From assembly GCA_009692615.1 (NCBI GenBank), contig SHYW01000052.1:1-32910 (forward strand): DNA of 32,910 nucleotides. Reading direction: 5' to 3'. The stretch comes from Deltaproteobacteria bacterium. GTDB taxonomy: Bacteria > Desulfobacterota > Binatia > UBA9968. Position 1 is the stretch's first letter; each line of letters begins with the position of its first letter. Shown here piece after piece: positions 16,734-24,917 of this stretch. Made by a program: the position numbers and the translations under genes. Below the pieces are notes generated by a model. It was not told the DNA's origin, ran no database searches, and saw nothing but the letters and a program-made list of their open reading frames with translations.

Positions 16734-17939
16734 ATGGCAGTGCAGACACCGATCTATTTGGACAACCATGCGACCACGCCAGTGGACCCGCGGGTGTTGG
16801 AGGCGATGCTGCCGTATTTCACCGACAAGTTCGGTAACGCGGCGAGCAAGAGCCACGCCTATGGCTGGGAAGCCGAAGCGGCGGTCGACAGCGCCCGTGA
16901 GCAGATCGCCAAGTTGATCGGTGCGTCGGCGAAAGAGATCGTCATCACCAGCGGCGCCACTGAGTCCGACAATCTGGCGATCAAAGGCGTCGCCGAAGCC
17001 TATCGCGATAAAGGCAACCACATCGTCACCTGCGTGACCGAACACAAGGCGGTGCTCGACAGCTGCAAGGTTTTGCAGAAACATGGCTATGACGTAACCT
17101 ACTTGCCGGTGCGCTCGGACGGTCTGATCGACATGGAGCGGCTCAAAGCGGCGCTTACCGACAAGACGATTCTTATCTCGATCATGGCGGCGAACAACGA
17201 GATCGGCACGATCAATCCAGTCAAAGAGATCGGCCGGCTGGCCAAAGAAAAAAATATTTTGTTTCACACCGACGCAACCCAAGGCGTCGGCAAGGTGCCG
17301 ATCAACGTCGAGGCGATGGGCATCGATTTATTGTCCCTGACGTCGCATAAAATGTACGGGCCCAAGGGCGTCGGCGCGCTCTACGTGCGCTCGACCAAGC
17401 CGAGAGTTAAATTGACGCCAAGCATCGACGGCGGCGGCCATGAGCGCGGCATGCGCTCGGGAACTTTGAATGTTCCCGGCATCGTCGGTTTGGGCAAAGC
17501 CTGTGAGATTTCGCAAAAAGAAATGAGCGCGGAAGGCGAGCGGCTGATCGCGCTGCGCGAGCGGCTGAAAGATGGCATTCTCGCCGAGCTCGATGAGGTT
17601 TACTTGAACGGCCATGCGGTGGAGCGGCTGCCGGGTAATTTGAACGTGAGCTTCGCCGACATAGAAGGCGAATCTCTGCTGATGGGCTTGAAAGAGATCG
17701 CTGTTTCGACCGGTTCGGCGTGCACCTCGGCGAGCTTGGAGCCGTCCTACGTTTTGAAAGCGCTCGGTTTGGCCGATGAGTTGGCCTACAGCGCGATTCG
17801 TTTCGGTTTGGGACGGTTCACGACCGCGGAAGAAATTGATTTTACGATTCAGCGCGTCGTCGAAGAGGTGCGGCGGCTACGAGAGATTTCGCCGCGCTAT
17901 AAAGCAAGAATGGCCAAGCAGCAGAAACGAGCGGGATAA
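16734..17939 (+). CDS. iscS: Cysteine desulfurase IscS
   Basis: A 401-residue PLP enzyme that removes sulfur from cysteine as a persulfide for Fe-S cluster assembly. The start [19 protein letters not shown] is canonical. The PLP lysine is K206 in SHKMYGPKG (the same number as E. coli IscS), the cofactor-stacking histidine is in TEHKAVLD, and the persulfide cysteine is C330 in [14 protein letters not shown], in the long flexible loop that marks group I enzymes. ATG at 16734 has AAAGGA five to six bases upstream; a GTG at 16713 is in frame but falls within the predicted operator. First gene of the Fe-S run, 14 nt before the A-type carrier. Confidence 0.95.
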   Translation: MAVQTPIYLDNHATTPVDPRVLEAMLPYFTDKFGNAASKSHAYGWEAEAAVDSAREQIAKLIGASAKEIVITSGATESDNLAIKGVAEAYRDKGNHIVTCVTEHKAVLDSCKVLQKHGYDVTYLPVRSDGLIDMERLKAALTDKTILISIMAANNEIGTINPVKEIGRLAKEKNILFHTDATQGVGKVPINVEAMGIDLLSLTSHKMYGPKGVGALYVRSTKPRVKLTPSIDGGGHERGMRSGTLNVPGIVGLGKACEISQKEMSAEGERLIALRERLKDGILAELDEVYLNGHAVERLPGNLNVSFADIEGESLLMGLKEIAVSTGSACTSASLEPSYVLKALGLADELAYSAIRFGLGRFTTAEEIDFTIQRVVEEVRRLREISPRYKARMAKQQKRAG

Positions 17940-17953
17940 ATAGGAGCGGCATT

Positions 17954-18283
17954 ATGGCGATGGGAGTGAGTGTCACTGAGCGGGCGGCGGCGCGGATCAA
18001 AGAATTGATCAGCGCCGAGAGTCGCGACGGCCAGGGCTTGCGCGTCAAAGTCGTCGGCGGCGGCTGCTCGGGGCTGCAGTACAAAGTTGATTTGGATTTG
18101 CCTAAAGGCAGCGACAAGGTTTTCGAAAAAGACGGCGCCAAGGTGTTGGTCGATATGAAAAGTTTACTTTATCTGACCGGCACGGAGCTCGATTACAAGG
18201 ATGAGCTGATGCAGTCGGGCTTCGTGTTTCAAAACCCCAACGTCAAAAAAGCCTGCGGCTGCGGTGCGTCGTTTACGGTTTAA
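17954..18283 (+). CDS. iscA: A-type Fe-S carrier (IscA/ErpA/SufA, HesB family)
   Basis: A 109-residue HesB-like protein with the three conserved cysteines C38 (GGGCSGLQY), C101 and C103 (CGCGASF), which hold iron or an Fe-S cluster in transit to target enzymes. The length is normal. A strong AGGAG lies 7 nt before the ATG. It lies between iscS (14-nt gap) and sufB (14-nt gap). Which of the IscA, ErpA or SufA subtypes it belongs to cannot be settled by eye. Confidence 0.92.
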   Translation: MAMGVSVTERAAARIKELISAESRDGQGLRVKVVGGGCSGLQYKVDLDLPKGSDKVFEKDGAKVLVDMKSLLYLTGTELDYKDELMQSGFVFQNPNVKKACGCGASFTV

Positions 18284-18297
18284 GTTAGGATTACCAG

Positions 18298-19752
18298 ATG
18301 GCAACACAAACAGTCGAAGAACTCGCCGGTCGCGAATACCAGTATGGTTTTGTCACCGACATCGAAGCGGACACGGTTGCGCCGGGATTGAACGAAGATG
18401 TCATCCGGCTAATTTCGGCGAAGAAAAACGAGCCGGAGTTTATGCTCGAATGGCGCCTCAAAGCGTATCGTCACTGGACGAAGTTGGAAAAATCCCAAGC
18501 CGAACCCACTTGGGCTAAGGTGCACTATCCGCCCATCGACTACCAAGCGATTCGCTATTACTCGGCGCCGAAAAACAAAAACGACGGACCTAAGAGTTTG
18601 GAAGAAGTCGATCCCGAATTGCTCAAGACCTACGCCAAGCTGGGCATTCCGCTGATGGAGCAAGAGCGGCTCGCCGGGGTCGCCGTCGACGCGGTGTTCG
18701 ACAGCGTCTCGGTGGCGACGACGTTTAAGGGCAAGCTCGCCGAGCTGGGAATTTTTTTCGGCTCATTTTCAGAAGCGGTGCACGACCATCCCGAGTTGGT
18801 GCAGAAATATCTCGGCTCGGTGGTGCCCTATAGCGACAATTTTTTCGCCGCGCTCAACGCCGCGGTTTTCAGCGACGGCTCTTTTTGTTACATTCCCAAA
18901 GGCGTGCGCTGTCCGATGGAGCTGTCGACTTATTTCCGCATCAACGCCGCCGACACCGGCCAGTTCGAGCGCACCTTGATCGTCGCCGACGAGGGCGCGG
19001 TGGTAAGCTACCTCGAAGGCTGCACCGCGCCGATGCGCGATAAGAATCAATTGCACGCCGCGGTGGTCGAGCTGGTGGCGCACAAAGATGCGCAGATCAA
19101 ATATTCCACCGTGCAGAACTGGTATCCCGGCGACAAGGAAGGCAAGGGCGGCATTTATAACTTCGTCACCAAGCGCGGCAAGTGTTTGGGCGAGCGCTCG
19201 AAGATTTCCTGGACGCAAGTAGAGACCGGCTCGGCGATCACCTGGAAATATCCAAGCTGCATTTTGCAGGGAGACGATTCGGTGGGCGAATTTTATTCCG
19301 TGGCGCTGACCAACAATTATCAGCAGGCCGACACCGGCACCAAGATGATTCATATCGGCAAGAACACCAAGAGCACGATCATTTCCAAAGGCATTTCCGC
19401 CGGCCACGGCCAAAATACCTATCGCGGCTTGGTGAAGATCATGAAAGGCGCCAGCGGCGCGCGCAACTATTCGCAGTGCGATTCGTTATTGCTGGGCGAC
19501 AAGTGCGGCGCGCATACGTTCCCGTATCTGGAAGTGCTCAACAATGCTTCGCAGGTCGAGCATGAAGCGTCGACTTCGAAGATCGGCGAGGATCAGCTGT
19601 TCTACTGCCGCCAGCGCGGCATCTCGACTGAAGACGCGGTCAACATGATCGTCAACGGTTTTTGTAAGCAGGTATTCAAAGAGCTGCCCATGGAGTTTGC
19701 GGTCGAGGCGCAAAAATTATTGGGCGTCAGTCTTGAAGGCAGCGTGGGGTAA
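18298..19752 (+). CDS. sufB: Fe-S cluster assembly scaffold SufB
   Basis: A 484-residue SufB. It shows the N-terminal [13 protein letters not shown], the [19 protein letters not shown] segment, [10 protein letters not shown], and the conserved core with [18 protein letters not shown] followed by [22 protein letters not shown]. These cysteines and the glutamate correspond to the sites where SufB receives sulfur and builds the cluster. SufB normally acts as SufBC2D with the ATPase SufC and its paralogue SufD, but neither is next to it; a second cysteine desulfurase follows 37 nt later. Sequence quality looks fully functional. AGGA lies about 7 nt ahead of the ATG. Confidence 0.96.
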   Translation: MATQTVEELAGREYQYGFVTDIEADTVAPGLNEDVIRLISAKKNEPEFMLEWRLKAYRHWTKLEKSQAEPTWAKVHYPPIDYQAIRYYSAPKNKNDGPKSLEEVDPELLKTYAKLGIPLMEQERLAGVAVDAVFDSVSVATTFKGKLAELGIFFGSFSEAVHDHPELVQKYLGSVVPYSDNFFAALNAAVFSDGSFCYIPKGVRCPMELSTYFRINAADTGQFERTLIVADEGAVVSYLEGCTAPMRDKNQLHAAVVELVAHKDAQIKYSTVQNWYPGDKEGKGGIYNFVTKRGKCLGERSKISWTQVETGSAITWKYPSCILQGDDSVGEFYSVALTNNYQQADTGTKMIHIGKNTKSTIISKGISAGHGQNTYRGLVKIMKGASGARNYSQCDSLLLGDKCGAHTFPYLEVLNNASQVEHEASTSKIGEDQLFYCRQRGISTEDAVNMIVNGFCKQVFKELPMEFAVEAQKLLGVSLEGSVG

Positions 19753-19789
19753 GACAATTTTTAGTTCTTAGTGTTTAGTTGTGAGTTGC

Positions 19790-21010
19790 ATGCAAATTTA
19801 TTTCGATAATAACGCGACCACGAAAGTGCTGCCGGAAGTTGCCGAGGCGATGCTGCCGTTTTACACCGAGCATTATGGCAATCCTTCGAGCATTCACCGT
19901 TTTGGCAGCGCGGTGGGCGACCAGATCGCTCATGCGCGAGATCAAGTCGCGGCGCTACTCGGCGCGGCGGATCCAATTGAAGTGATTTTTACCAGCTGCG
20001 GCACCGAAGGGGACAACGCGGCGATTCGCGCCATGCTCGAAGCGCGGCCGGACAAACGCCATATCGTCACGACCAAAGTCGAACATTCCGCCGTGCTCGG
20101 TTTGTGCCAGCATTTAGAGAAAAAAGGCTACCGGGTCACTTGGCTGAGCGTCGATCAAGAGGGCGCGCTGGATTTGGACGAGCTTGCTAGCGCGTTGACC
20201 GATGACACCGCGCTGGTCTCGATCATGTGGGCGAACAACGAGACCGGGGTGATTTTTCCGATTGAAAAGATCGGTGCCATGGCGCGTGCCAAGGGAATTC
20301 CATTTCACGTCGATGCGGTCCAAGCCGCCGGCAAAATTCCCATGCACGTCAGCGAGCTGCCGATCGATCTGTTGACCATCTCCGGCCACAAGTTTCACGC
20401 GCCCAAGGGCGTCGGCGCTTTGTACGTTCGCCGGGGCATCACCTTCCCGCCGTTTCTAATCGGCGGCCATCAGGAAAAAAATCGCCGCGCCGGCACCGAA
20501 AATGTCGCGAGCATTATTGCCATGGGCAAAGCCGCGGAGGTCGCGCTGCCGCGCATCGCCGCCGACGCTGCTTACGTTGCCACGTTGCGCGATCGCTTGC
20601 AGGCTTTGTTGCTCGCTTCTTGTCCGGAGAGCCGAGTCAATGGCGGCAAAGAAACGCGCTTGCCGAACACGCTCAATATCAGTTTTCGTTATCTCGAAGG
20701 CGAGTCGATTCTGGTCTTGCTCGATCAGCAAGGGATTTGCGCTTCCACCGGCTCCGCCTGCACCGCCGGTTCTGCCGAGCCGTCCCATGTGCTCCGCGCC
20801 ATGGCCGTGCCGGCGGACTGGCTTCAAGGCGCGGTGCGTTTTAGCTTGAGCCAATTTAATACTCAGGATGAAGTTAGTTTCGTGAACGAAAAGGTGCCCG
20901 CCATCGTCCAACGCTTACAAGGGTTTTCGGCGTTGGGCCGGCTGGCAAACAAGCCCCAGCCGCAAATCGAACGGGGCGCGACGGCAGCCACCCATGGGGT
21001 GAGGGAGTAA
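19790..21010 (+). CDS. Second cysteine desulfurase (IscS/NifS-like)
   Basis: A 406-residue class-V aminotransferase-fold enzyme with MQIYFDNNATTKVLPEV at the start, PLP lysine K201 in SGHKFHAPKG and catalytic C324 in STGSACTAGSAEPSH. It is a group I desulfurase like the first, not the SufS type. The two differ clearly in sequence, so this is not a recent duplication. AGSAEPSH after the cysteine is typical of NifS-like enzymes. ATG at 19790 is preferred; GTG at 19781 is in frame. The 37-bp gap from sufB is AT-rich (TTTAGTTCTTAGTGTTTAG) with no good ribosome site, so its expression may differ from that of sufB. It ends 4 nt before the regulator gene. Confidence 0.92.
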   Translation: MQIYFDNNATTKVLPEVAEAMLPFYTEHYGNPSSIHRFGSAVGDQIAHARDQVAALLGAADPIEVIFTSCGTEGDNAAIRAMLEARPDKRHIVTTKVEHSAVLGLCQHLEKKGYRVTWLSVDQEGALDLDELASALTDDTALVSIMWANNETGVIFPIEKIGAMARAKGIPFHVDAVQAAGKIPMHVSELPIDLLTISGHKFHAPKGVGALYVRRGITFPPFLIGGHQEKNRRAGTENVASIIAMGKAAEVALPRIAADAAYVATLRDRLQALLLASCPESRVNGGKETRLPNTLNISFRYLEGESILVLLDQQGICASTGSACTAGSAEPSHVLRAMAVPADWLQGAVRFSLSQFNTQDEVSFVNEKVPAIVQRLQGFSALGRLANKPQPQIERGATAATHGVRE

Positions 21011-21014
21011 GAAT

Positions 21015-21470
21015 ATGGCGCTCATGCAAAATCCGCGGCGGGTGGATTACGGTTTGCGCGCGGTTATTTACCTTTCCGACCAGGAGCCCGAGAAATGCTG
21101 CGCCATCGGTGAGATCGCCAGCAAACAAGGCGTGCCGAGAAAGTTTTTGGAAAAGATCATCCAGGATTTGGTGCGCGGCGGATTGTTGAAATCGAAGCGC
21201 GGATCTGCGGGCGGTTACCTTTTGGCGCGGGCGGCGGAAGAGATTTCTTTTTGCGACGTGATCGAAGCGCTCGAAGGTCCGATCGCGGTGAACGCCTGCA
21301 TCGACCAGCATCTCGGCTGCGATCAAATGCCGCGCTGCACGATGATCGGGGTGTGGAGCGAAGTGCAAAATAGAGTCATGGAAGTGCTCAGCCGGACGAC
21401 CATCGCCGGACTACGGCGGTTGCCTTGCCGGGAAATTATCGGCTCCTCTTCTCTTTCGAGTGCGGCGTGA
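21015..21470 (+). CDS. Rrf2-family regulator, IscR-like
   Basis: A 151-residue winged-helix protein. The N-terminal DNA-binding part has VDYGLRAVIYLSD and the wing KRGSAGGYLLAR. Three cysteines at C95, C102 and C108 (C-x6-C-x5-C) lie where IscR holds its [2Fe-2S] cluster (C-x5-C-x5-C). The fourth IscR ligand, a histidine three residues after the last cysteine, is isoleucine 111 here. GGGAG stands 8 nt ahead of the ATG. Its place at the end of the Fe-S genes, with an IscR-type site at their promoter, supports a feedback role: the Fe-S form represses the operon and loss of the cluster relieves it. The changed ligand set may alter how it senses Fe-S or redox state. Confidence 0.88.
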   Translation: MALMQNPRRVDYGLRAVIYLSDQEPEKCCAIGEIASKQGVPRKFLEKIIQDLVRGGLLKSKRGSAGGYLLARAAEEISFCDVIEALEGPIAVNACIDQHLGCDQMPRCTMIGVWSEVQNRVMEVLSRTTIAGLRRLPCREIIGSSSLSSAA

Positions 21471-21531
21471 CTGGGATCACCGTTTGGCGGTTAATCCCCA
21501 GATCAAGCTGCGCCCTAACGGGATGGATTTT

Positions 21532-21996
21532 ATGGCGTACGATTCGGGACTAAGTATGGAAGAGCGAGTGTCATCATTGTTTCAGCCGGATACTTTGTTG
21601 CCAGATCAGTATCTCGACACCTTTCGGCGCAAGGTGCACTTGGAACCGGAAAAGAAGCTGCTGTTGGCGATCCTCGAAGACGCCATCGCCTGCTATCAAA
21701 AATATGTTTTCGCCACAGAGGCCAAAGGCAAGGCGCTGTTTCGCGAGACCGAAGATTGGGTAGCGAAAAAAGGCGCGGACGCGGTTTTCGCTTTCGACAG
21801 CGTTTGCGAGATGCTCGAATTCGATCCGGCGTACCTGCGGCGCGGCCTGGCGGAGTGGAAAAGCAACGCGCTAGCGCAGCGTAATCAAGCGAGAGTTTTT
21901 CAGTTGGCGCCCCGGCTTAAGAAAAGCCGCGGCAACGTCGCGATGGCACGGCCGCGCCAGCCAGGGCGGCGCTTCAAGCGCGTGGTGAATCGTTAA
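21532..21996 (+). CDS. Conserved hypothetical protein following the IscR-like gene
   Basis: I do not recognise a function. About 154 residues from ATG 21532, where a GGATGG lies 5 nt upstream; the frame is open back to GTG 21460, which overlaps the regulator gene by 11 nt, and ATG 21523 is another option. The middle part is helical and well ordered (DQYLDTFRRKVHLEPEKKLL, LEDAIACYQKYVFA, FAFDSVCEMLEFDPAYLRRG), and proteins of this pattern occur, as far as I recall, in many deltaproteobacterial-type genomes. The last 35 residues are basic (KKSRGNVAMARPRQPGRRFK), suggesting nucleic-acid or membrane contact. Position suggests cotranscription with the Fe-S operon. Confidence 0.7.
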   Translation: MAYDSGLSMEERVSSLFQPDTLLPDQYLDTFRRKVHLEPEKKLLLAILEDAIACYQKYVFATEAKGKALFRETEDWVAKKGADAVFAFDSVCEMLEFDPAYLRRGLAEWKSNALAQRNQARVFQLAPRLKKSRGNVAMARPRQPGRRFKRVVNR

Positions 21997-22113
21997 CGCA
22001 CCGCGGCCTATTATCAGTTCGCGGCAACGCTGCCACGTGCATGCATCCGCTGTGTATGCGTTCCACTTATTGCCGACCTTGAAAAGCTTTGCGATCGAAT
22101 TCATAAATAACTC

Positions 22114-23142
22114 ATGGCTATTTTCGGACGCCGCTCGGCGCTAGGACAGCTGCTTTACGAATGGCGTTACCGCGCCGGCGAATACGCCTTACGCGGTTTC
22201 ATCGGCTTCCTGCCTTTGGTCCCCCTTCGGGTGATGACATCGATCACTTCGTCGCTGGCTTGGTGTGCGTTCCAATTCATGCCTGGCTATCGTGAGCGCA
22301 TGGAGAAAAACGTGGGCGCTGCCATGGGCGAGGAATTTCCCAGCGTTGAGGCGCGCAAAGAATTAGTATGGCAAGCCTGGCATAACTTTGCCCGCACGGT
22401 GTTCGATACCACTATGTTGATGCACCTCTCCAAGGAAAAAATCATCGCCATGGTGGCGGTGGAAGGGGAGGACGAGCTACGACGCGCGTTGGAAAAGGGC
22501 AAGGGCGTGCTCGCCTTGAGCGCGCACTTGGGCAGCTTCACGATGCTCTGCGCGCGTCTGGCGGCGGACGGTTATCCTTTCAGCGTGGTGGTGAAACATC
22601 CCAGACATCAACGCTTCGCGAAATTGACCGACGATTATCGCGCCCAAGTGGGCATTCACACGATCCCCGCCAAGCCGCGTCGTGAAGCGGTGCGCGGCAT
22701 TCTCAAGGCGCTGCGCAATAATCGCGTCGTTTTGGTGATCGCCGATGAATTCAAATCAGGCGACCAGCTGGTGGATTTTTTCGGCATGAAAATACCGGCG
22801 CCGCGCGGCCCGGCGACCTTGGCGCTGCGCACCGGCGCGGTAACCTTGCCGATGTTCGCCACCCGCCAGCCCGACGATTCGTTGCTGCTATCGATCGACG
22901 CTCCCATCGATCCGGTGCTGGGCGAAGATATGGAGGCCGGCGTTGCGGCGACCACCGCCGTTTACACCCGCTGCCTCGAGCAGGCGATTCGCCGTTATCC
23001 GGCCCAGTGGAATTGGCTCGGCTTGCCTGAACGGGATGGAAAACCATCGCGCGCGACGATGGTACGGCTTGAAAAAGAAGCGCGCAAAGCCAGCGCGGCG
23101 CAAGGTCAGAGTGAAATAAGAAAAACCGGCACGGCGTCTTGA
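22114..23142 (+). CDS. Lipid A biosynthesis acyltransferase-like protein (LpxL/HtrB family)
   Basis: A 342-residue member of the family that adds secondary acyl chains to Kdo2-lipid A at the inner membrane. Family features are an N-terminal hydrophobic region, the block ALSAHLGSFTML (H138), APRGPATLALRTGAVTLPMFATR, and the C-terminal PAQWNWLGLPER. In typical members the catalytic motif is H-x4-E/D; here H138 is followed by LGSF and then T143, so the acidic residue is absent. It may use a different residue, act on another lipid, or be inactive. A TTGAAA / CATAAA promoter-like pair lies just ahead of the ATG. Its end is 4 nt from the end of the convergent TPP gene. Confidence 0.82.
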   Translation: MAIFGRRSALGQLLYEWRYRAGEYALRGFIGFLPLVPLRVMTSITSSLAWCAFQFMPGYRERMEKNVGAAMGEEFPSVEARKELVWQAWHNFARTVFDTTMLMHLSKEKIIAMVAVEGEDELRRALEKGKGVLALSAHLGSFTMLCARLAADGYPFSVVVKHPRHQRFAKLTDDYRAQVGIHTIPAKPRREAVRGILKALRNNRVVLVIADEFKSGDQLVDFFGMKIPAPRGPATLALRTGAVTLPMFATRQPDDSLLLSIDAPIDPVLGEDMEAGVAATTAVYTRCLEQAIRRYPAQWNWLGLPERDGKPSRATMVRLEKEARKASAAQGQSEIRKTGTAS

Positions 23143-23146
23143 GCCG

Positions 23147-23746
23147 TCACAGCTTCGAATCGAATCCCGGATTTAGAATCGGTTTGTGCTCGGCCGCTTC
23201 GAGATAACGCATGAAGCGATATTTGTTCTCGATCTCGTCGAGCTTGAGCGGCGGCAAGTCTTTGGGCTGGCCGGGATCGACTTTGACGGCGATCAACGTC
23301 AGCTCATTTTTTTCCCAGGCGCGTTGGAACGCGGCGCGAAATTCTTCCCGCGATTGAACCCACCGAGCATTTCCATATCCCGCGCCTTTGGCGAGGGCCA
23401 CCGCATCGCAGTTTCGCGACGCGGTCACGGTGCCGCCGGAGGCTTCATAGATTTCATTGTCGAACAGCAGATGAATCAGATTGCCGGGGTTTTGCCGGGC
23501 GATGGTCGGCAGGCCGCAGAGGTTCATGAGAAACGCGCCGTCGCCGTCGATGGCGATGACTTTACGCTGCGGCAGCGCGATGGCTAAGCCGGCGGCGATG
23601 GATGACACAAGTCCAAGAGTGCGGGTTTTGAGATTTCCGTCGCTCGGCCGCATTGCGCACCATTCACGTGTCGCCCAGCCGGTGGAAACGCAGAGCGCGT
23701 CCTTGGCGTAGCCGGCGATCTCTTTTAAATAATCATAACGCTGCAT
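23147..23746 (-). CDS. TPP-dependent decarboxylase, beta subunit (ComE/sulfopyruvate or phosphonopyruvate decarboxylase type)
   Basis: A 199-residue protein carrying the thiamine-diphosphate-binding half of a split decarboxylase. The Mg/TPP motif starts at GDG (68-70) in AIDGDGAFLMN, with the paired asparagine N97 in LLFDNEIYEASGG. The family splits the pyrimidine and pyrophosphate domains into two genes, as in sulfopyruvate decarboxylase (coenzyme M synthesis) and phosphonopyruvate decarboxylase. The start codon overlaps the alpha-subunit stop by one base (TAATG), so the two are made together. No other sulfonate or phosphonate gene is near, so the substrate is open. Confidence 0.85.
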   Translation of the reverse strand: MQRYDYLKEIAGYAKDALCVSTGWATREWCAMRPSDGNLKTRTLGLVSSIAAGLAIALPQRKVIAIDGDGAFLMNLCGLPTIARQNPGNLIHLLFDNEIYEASGGTVTASRNCDAVALAKGAGYGNARWVQSREEFRAAFQRAWEKNELTLIAVKVDPGQPKDLPPLKLDEIENKYRFMRYLEAAEHKPILNPGFDSKL

Positions 23747-24258
23747 TATTTTACTCCGAGGACGCTTTTGGTCAGCAGCACGGCCACCGGTTTCTTCGAA
23801 TCGTCGGCGAGGATCTGCGCGCCGACGAGGATTTCGTCAATCTCTTCGGTTTTGCGCAGGACGTAGCTGCGAAAGCCCAGCGCTTGGAGCACCGGTTCGG
23901 TGACCGCGCCCAACGTGGTAAAGCCGCGGTCGCCGATATCGCCGGCGTAGTAGATCAGCATGAGAATGGGGATTTGCAATTGCAACGAGGTGGTCGTCAG
24001 TGCGTTGCAGCTGTTCAAAAAGCCGGCGTTCTGCATGATGATCGCGGTCTTCTTCCCAGCCAGATAGGCGCCGGCGCATATGCCGATGCCTTCTTCCTCG
24101 CGGCAAAGCGGCACATGTTTCAGCTCTTTATCCGTCTCCACGGCGCGGATCACTTCGAGCATCTTCTCATCCGGCAGGGTGGCGACGAAATCGATGCCGG
24201 CTTTCTTCAGTCCGGCGACGATGCGCGCGGCGGCGATTTGCGGTTCTGCAGCGGTCAT
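23746..24258 (-). CDS. TPP-dependent decarboxylase, alpha subunit (ComD-like)
   Basis: A 170-residue protein matching the pyrimidine-binding domain of the split TPP decarboxylases. The likely cofactor-activating glutamate is within CREEEGIGICAGAYLAGKK (E54-E56), and IMQNAGFLNSCNAL (about 74-87) matches the QNSGLGN-type segment of ComD. With the following gene it would form an alpha/beta decarboxylase for a 2-oxo acid such as sulfopyruvate or phosphonopyruvate. AGGA lies about 7 nt before the ATG. A palindrome and a perfect TTGACA on the minus strand (24351-24356) lie upstream, so the pair has its own promoter region divergent from the GcvH-like gene. Confidence 0.84.
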   Translation of the reverse strand: MTAAEPQIAAARIVAGLKKAGIDFVATLPDEKMLEVIRAVETDKELKHVPLCREEEGIGICAGAYLAGKKTAIIMQNAGFLNSCNALTTTSLQLQIPILMLIYYAGDIGDRGFTTLGAVTEPVLQALGFRSYVLRKTEEIDEILVGAQILADDSKKPVAVLLTKSVLGVK

Positions 24259-24310
24259 TTTCAGTCCTATTCAGCGGCTAAAGAATTTCTCTCCAGCTTT
24301 GCTCCTTGAT

Positions 24311-24323
24311 TTGTCGACGACAA
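24311..24323. promoter_or_regulatory. Palindrome TTGTCG-a-CGACAA upstream of the TPP decarboxylase genes
   Basis: A perfect 13-bp palindrome between a minus-strand TTGACA (24351-24356) and the alpha-subunit start. It shares the TTGTCGAC string with the palindrome upstream of the UbiD-type gene (4827-4835). It could be an operator; no regulator can be named. Confidence 0.4.
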
Positions 24324-24392
24324 TTAGCGCTACTGTGAATCGATCAGGATTGTCAAGGCGGCGTGGCGTTGGAGATTTGATGGGCAACGCCC

Positions 24393-24419
24393 TTGACAGC
24401 TTCATGGCAAGTTTATAGT
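24393..24419 (+). promoter_or_regulatory. Putative promoter of the GcvH-like gene
   Basis: Perfect TTGACA (24393-24398) and TATAGT (24414-24419) with a 15-bp spacer, or TAGTGA with 17 bp. The start codon is 15 nt further on, leaving a very short leader with no clear ribosome site. Confidence 0.45.
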
Positions 24420-24434
24420 GATCGTGCAAACCCG

Positions 24435-24821
24435 ATGACGGAAAACGAAGTAAAAGTCAGTAAGCTCCATGTTTGGGTCGGCGTCGAAGACCGCATCGCG
24501 CGGCTCGGTCTGACCAACTATATTCAAGGCGCCCTGGGCGCGGTGATCTCGGTGGAACTGCCGGACATCGGCGACAAGATCGAGGAAGGCGAAATCTTCG
24601 CCGAGATCGAGTCGGTGTCGACGGTGCACGAGCTGGTCGCGCCGATTTCCGGCACGGTGCTTTCCGTCAACCCCCACTTGGAAGATCATCCTGGCACCAT
24701 CAATGAAGATCCCTACAGCGACGGCTGGCTGATCGAAGTGCGCTTAACCGACGATTCGGAGTTGGACGCTTTGATGGATATGGATGAGTACTACCATTTT
24801 GTCTTCAAAGACGAGACCTAG
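24435..24821 (+). CDS. GcvH-like (glycine cleavage H family) protein without the lipoyl lysine
   Basis: A 128-residue lipoyl-domain protein that aligns along its whole length with glycine cleavage H protein: VWVGVEDRIARLGLTNYIQ, LPDIGDKIEEGE, then ESVSTVHELVAPISGTV and NEDPYSDGWLIEVRL. In true GcvH the lipoylated lysine lies in ESVKAA; here S62 replaces it, and the next residues are T-V rather than A-A. The fold therefore looks intact while the swinging arm cannot be attached at the usual place. None of gcvT, gcvP, lpd, lipA or lipB is near. It may be a structural or regulatory relative of GcvH. ATG 24435 gives the normal length. Confidence 0.82.
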   Translation: MTENEVKVSKLHVWVGVEDRIARLGLTNYIQGALGAVISVELPDIGDKIEEGEIFAEIESVSTVHELVAPISGTVLSVNPHLEDHPGTINEDPYSDGWLIEVRLTDDSELDALMDMDEYYHFVFKDET

Positions 24822-24917
24822 GCGGTTTCCCGCAGCCTCGAACGTTTCACGAAAAATAATTGCCGCTTTGCTAACCGCGAAAGCTTGGCGCGCTTGGGCA
24901 CAAATCATGTTTGGCGA

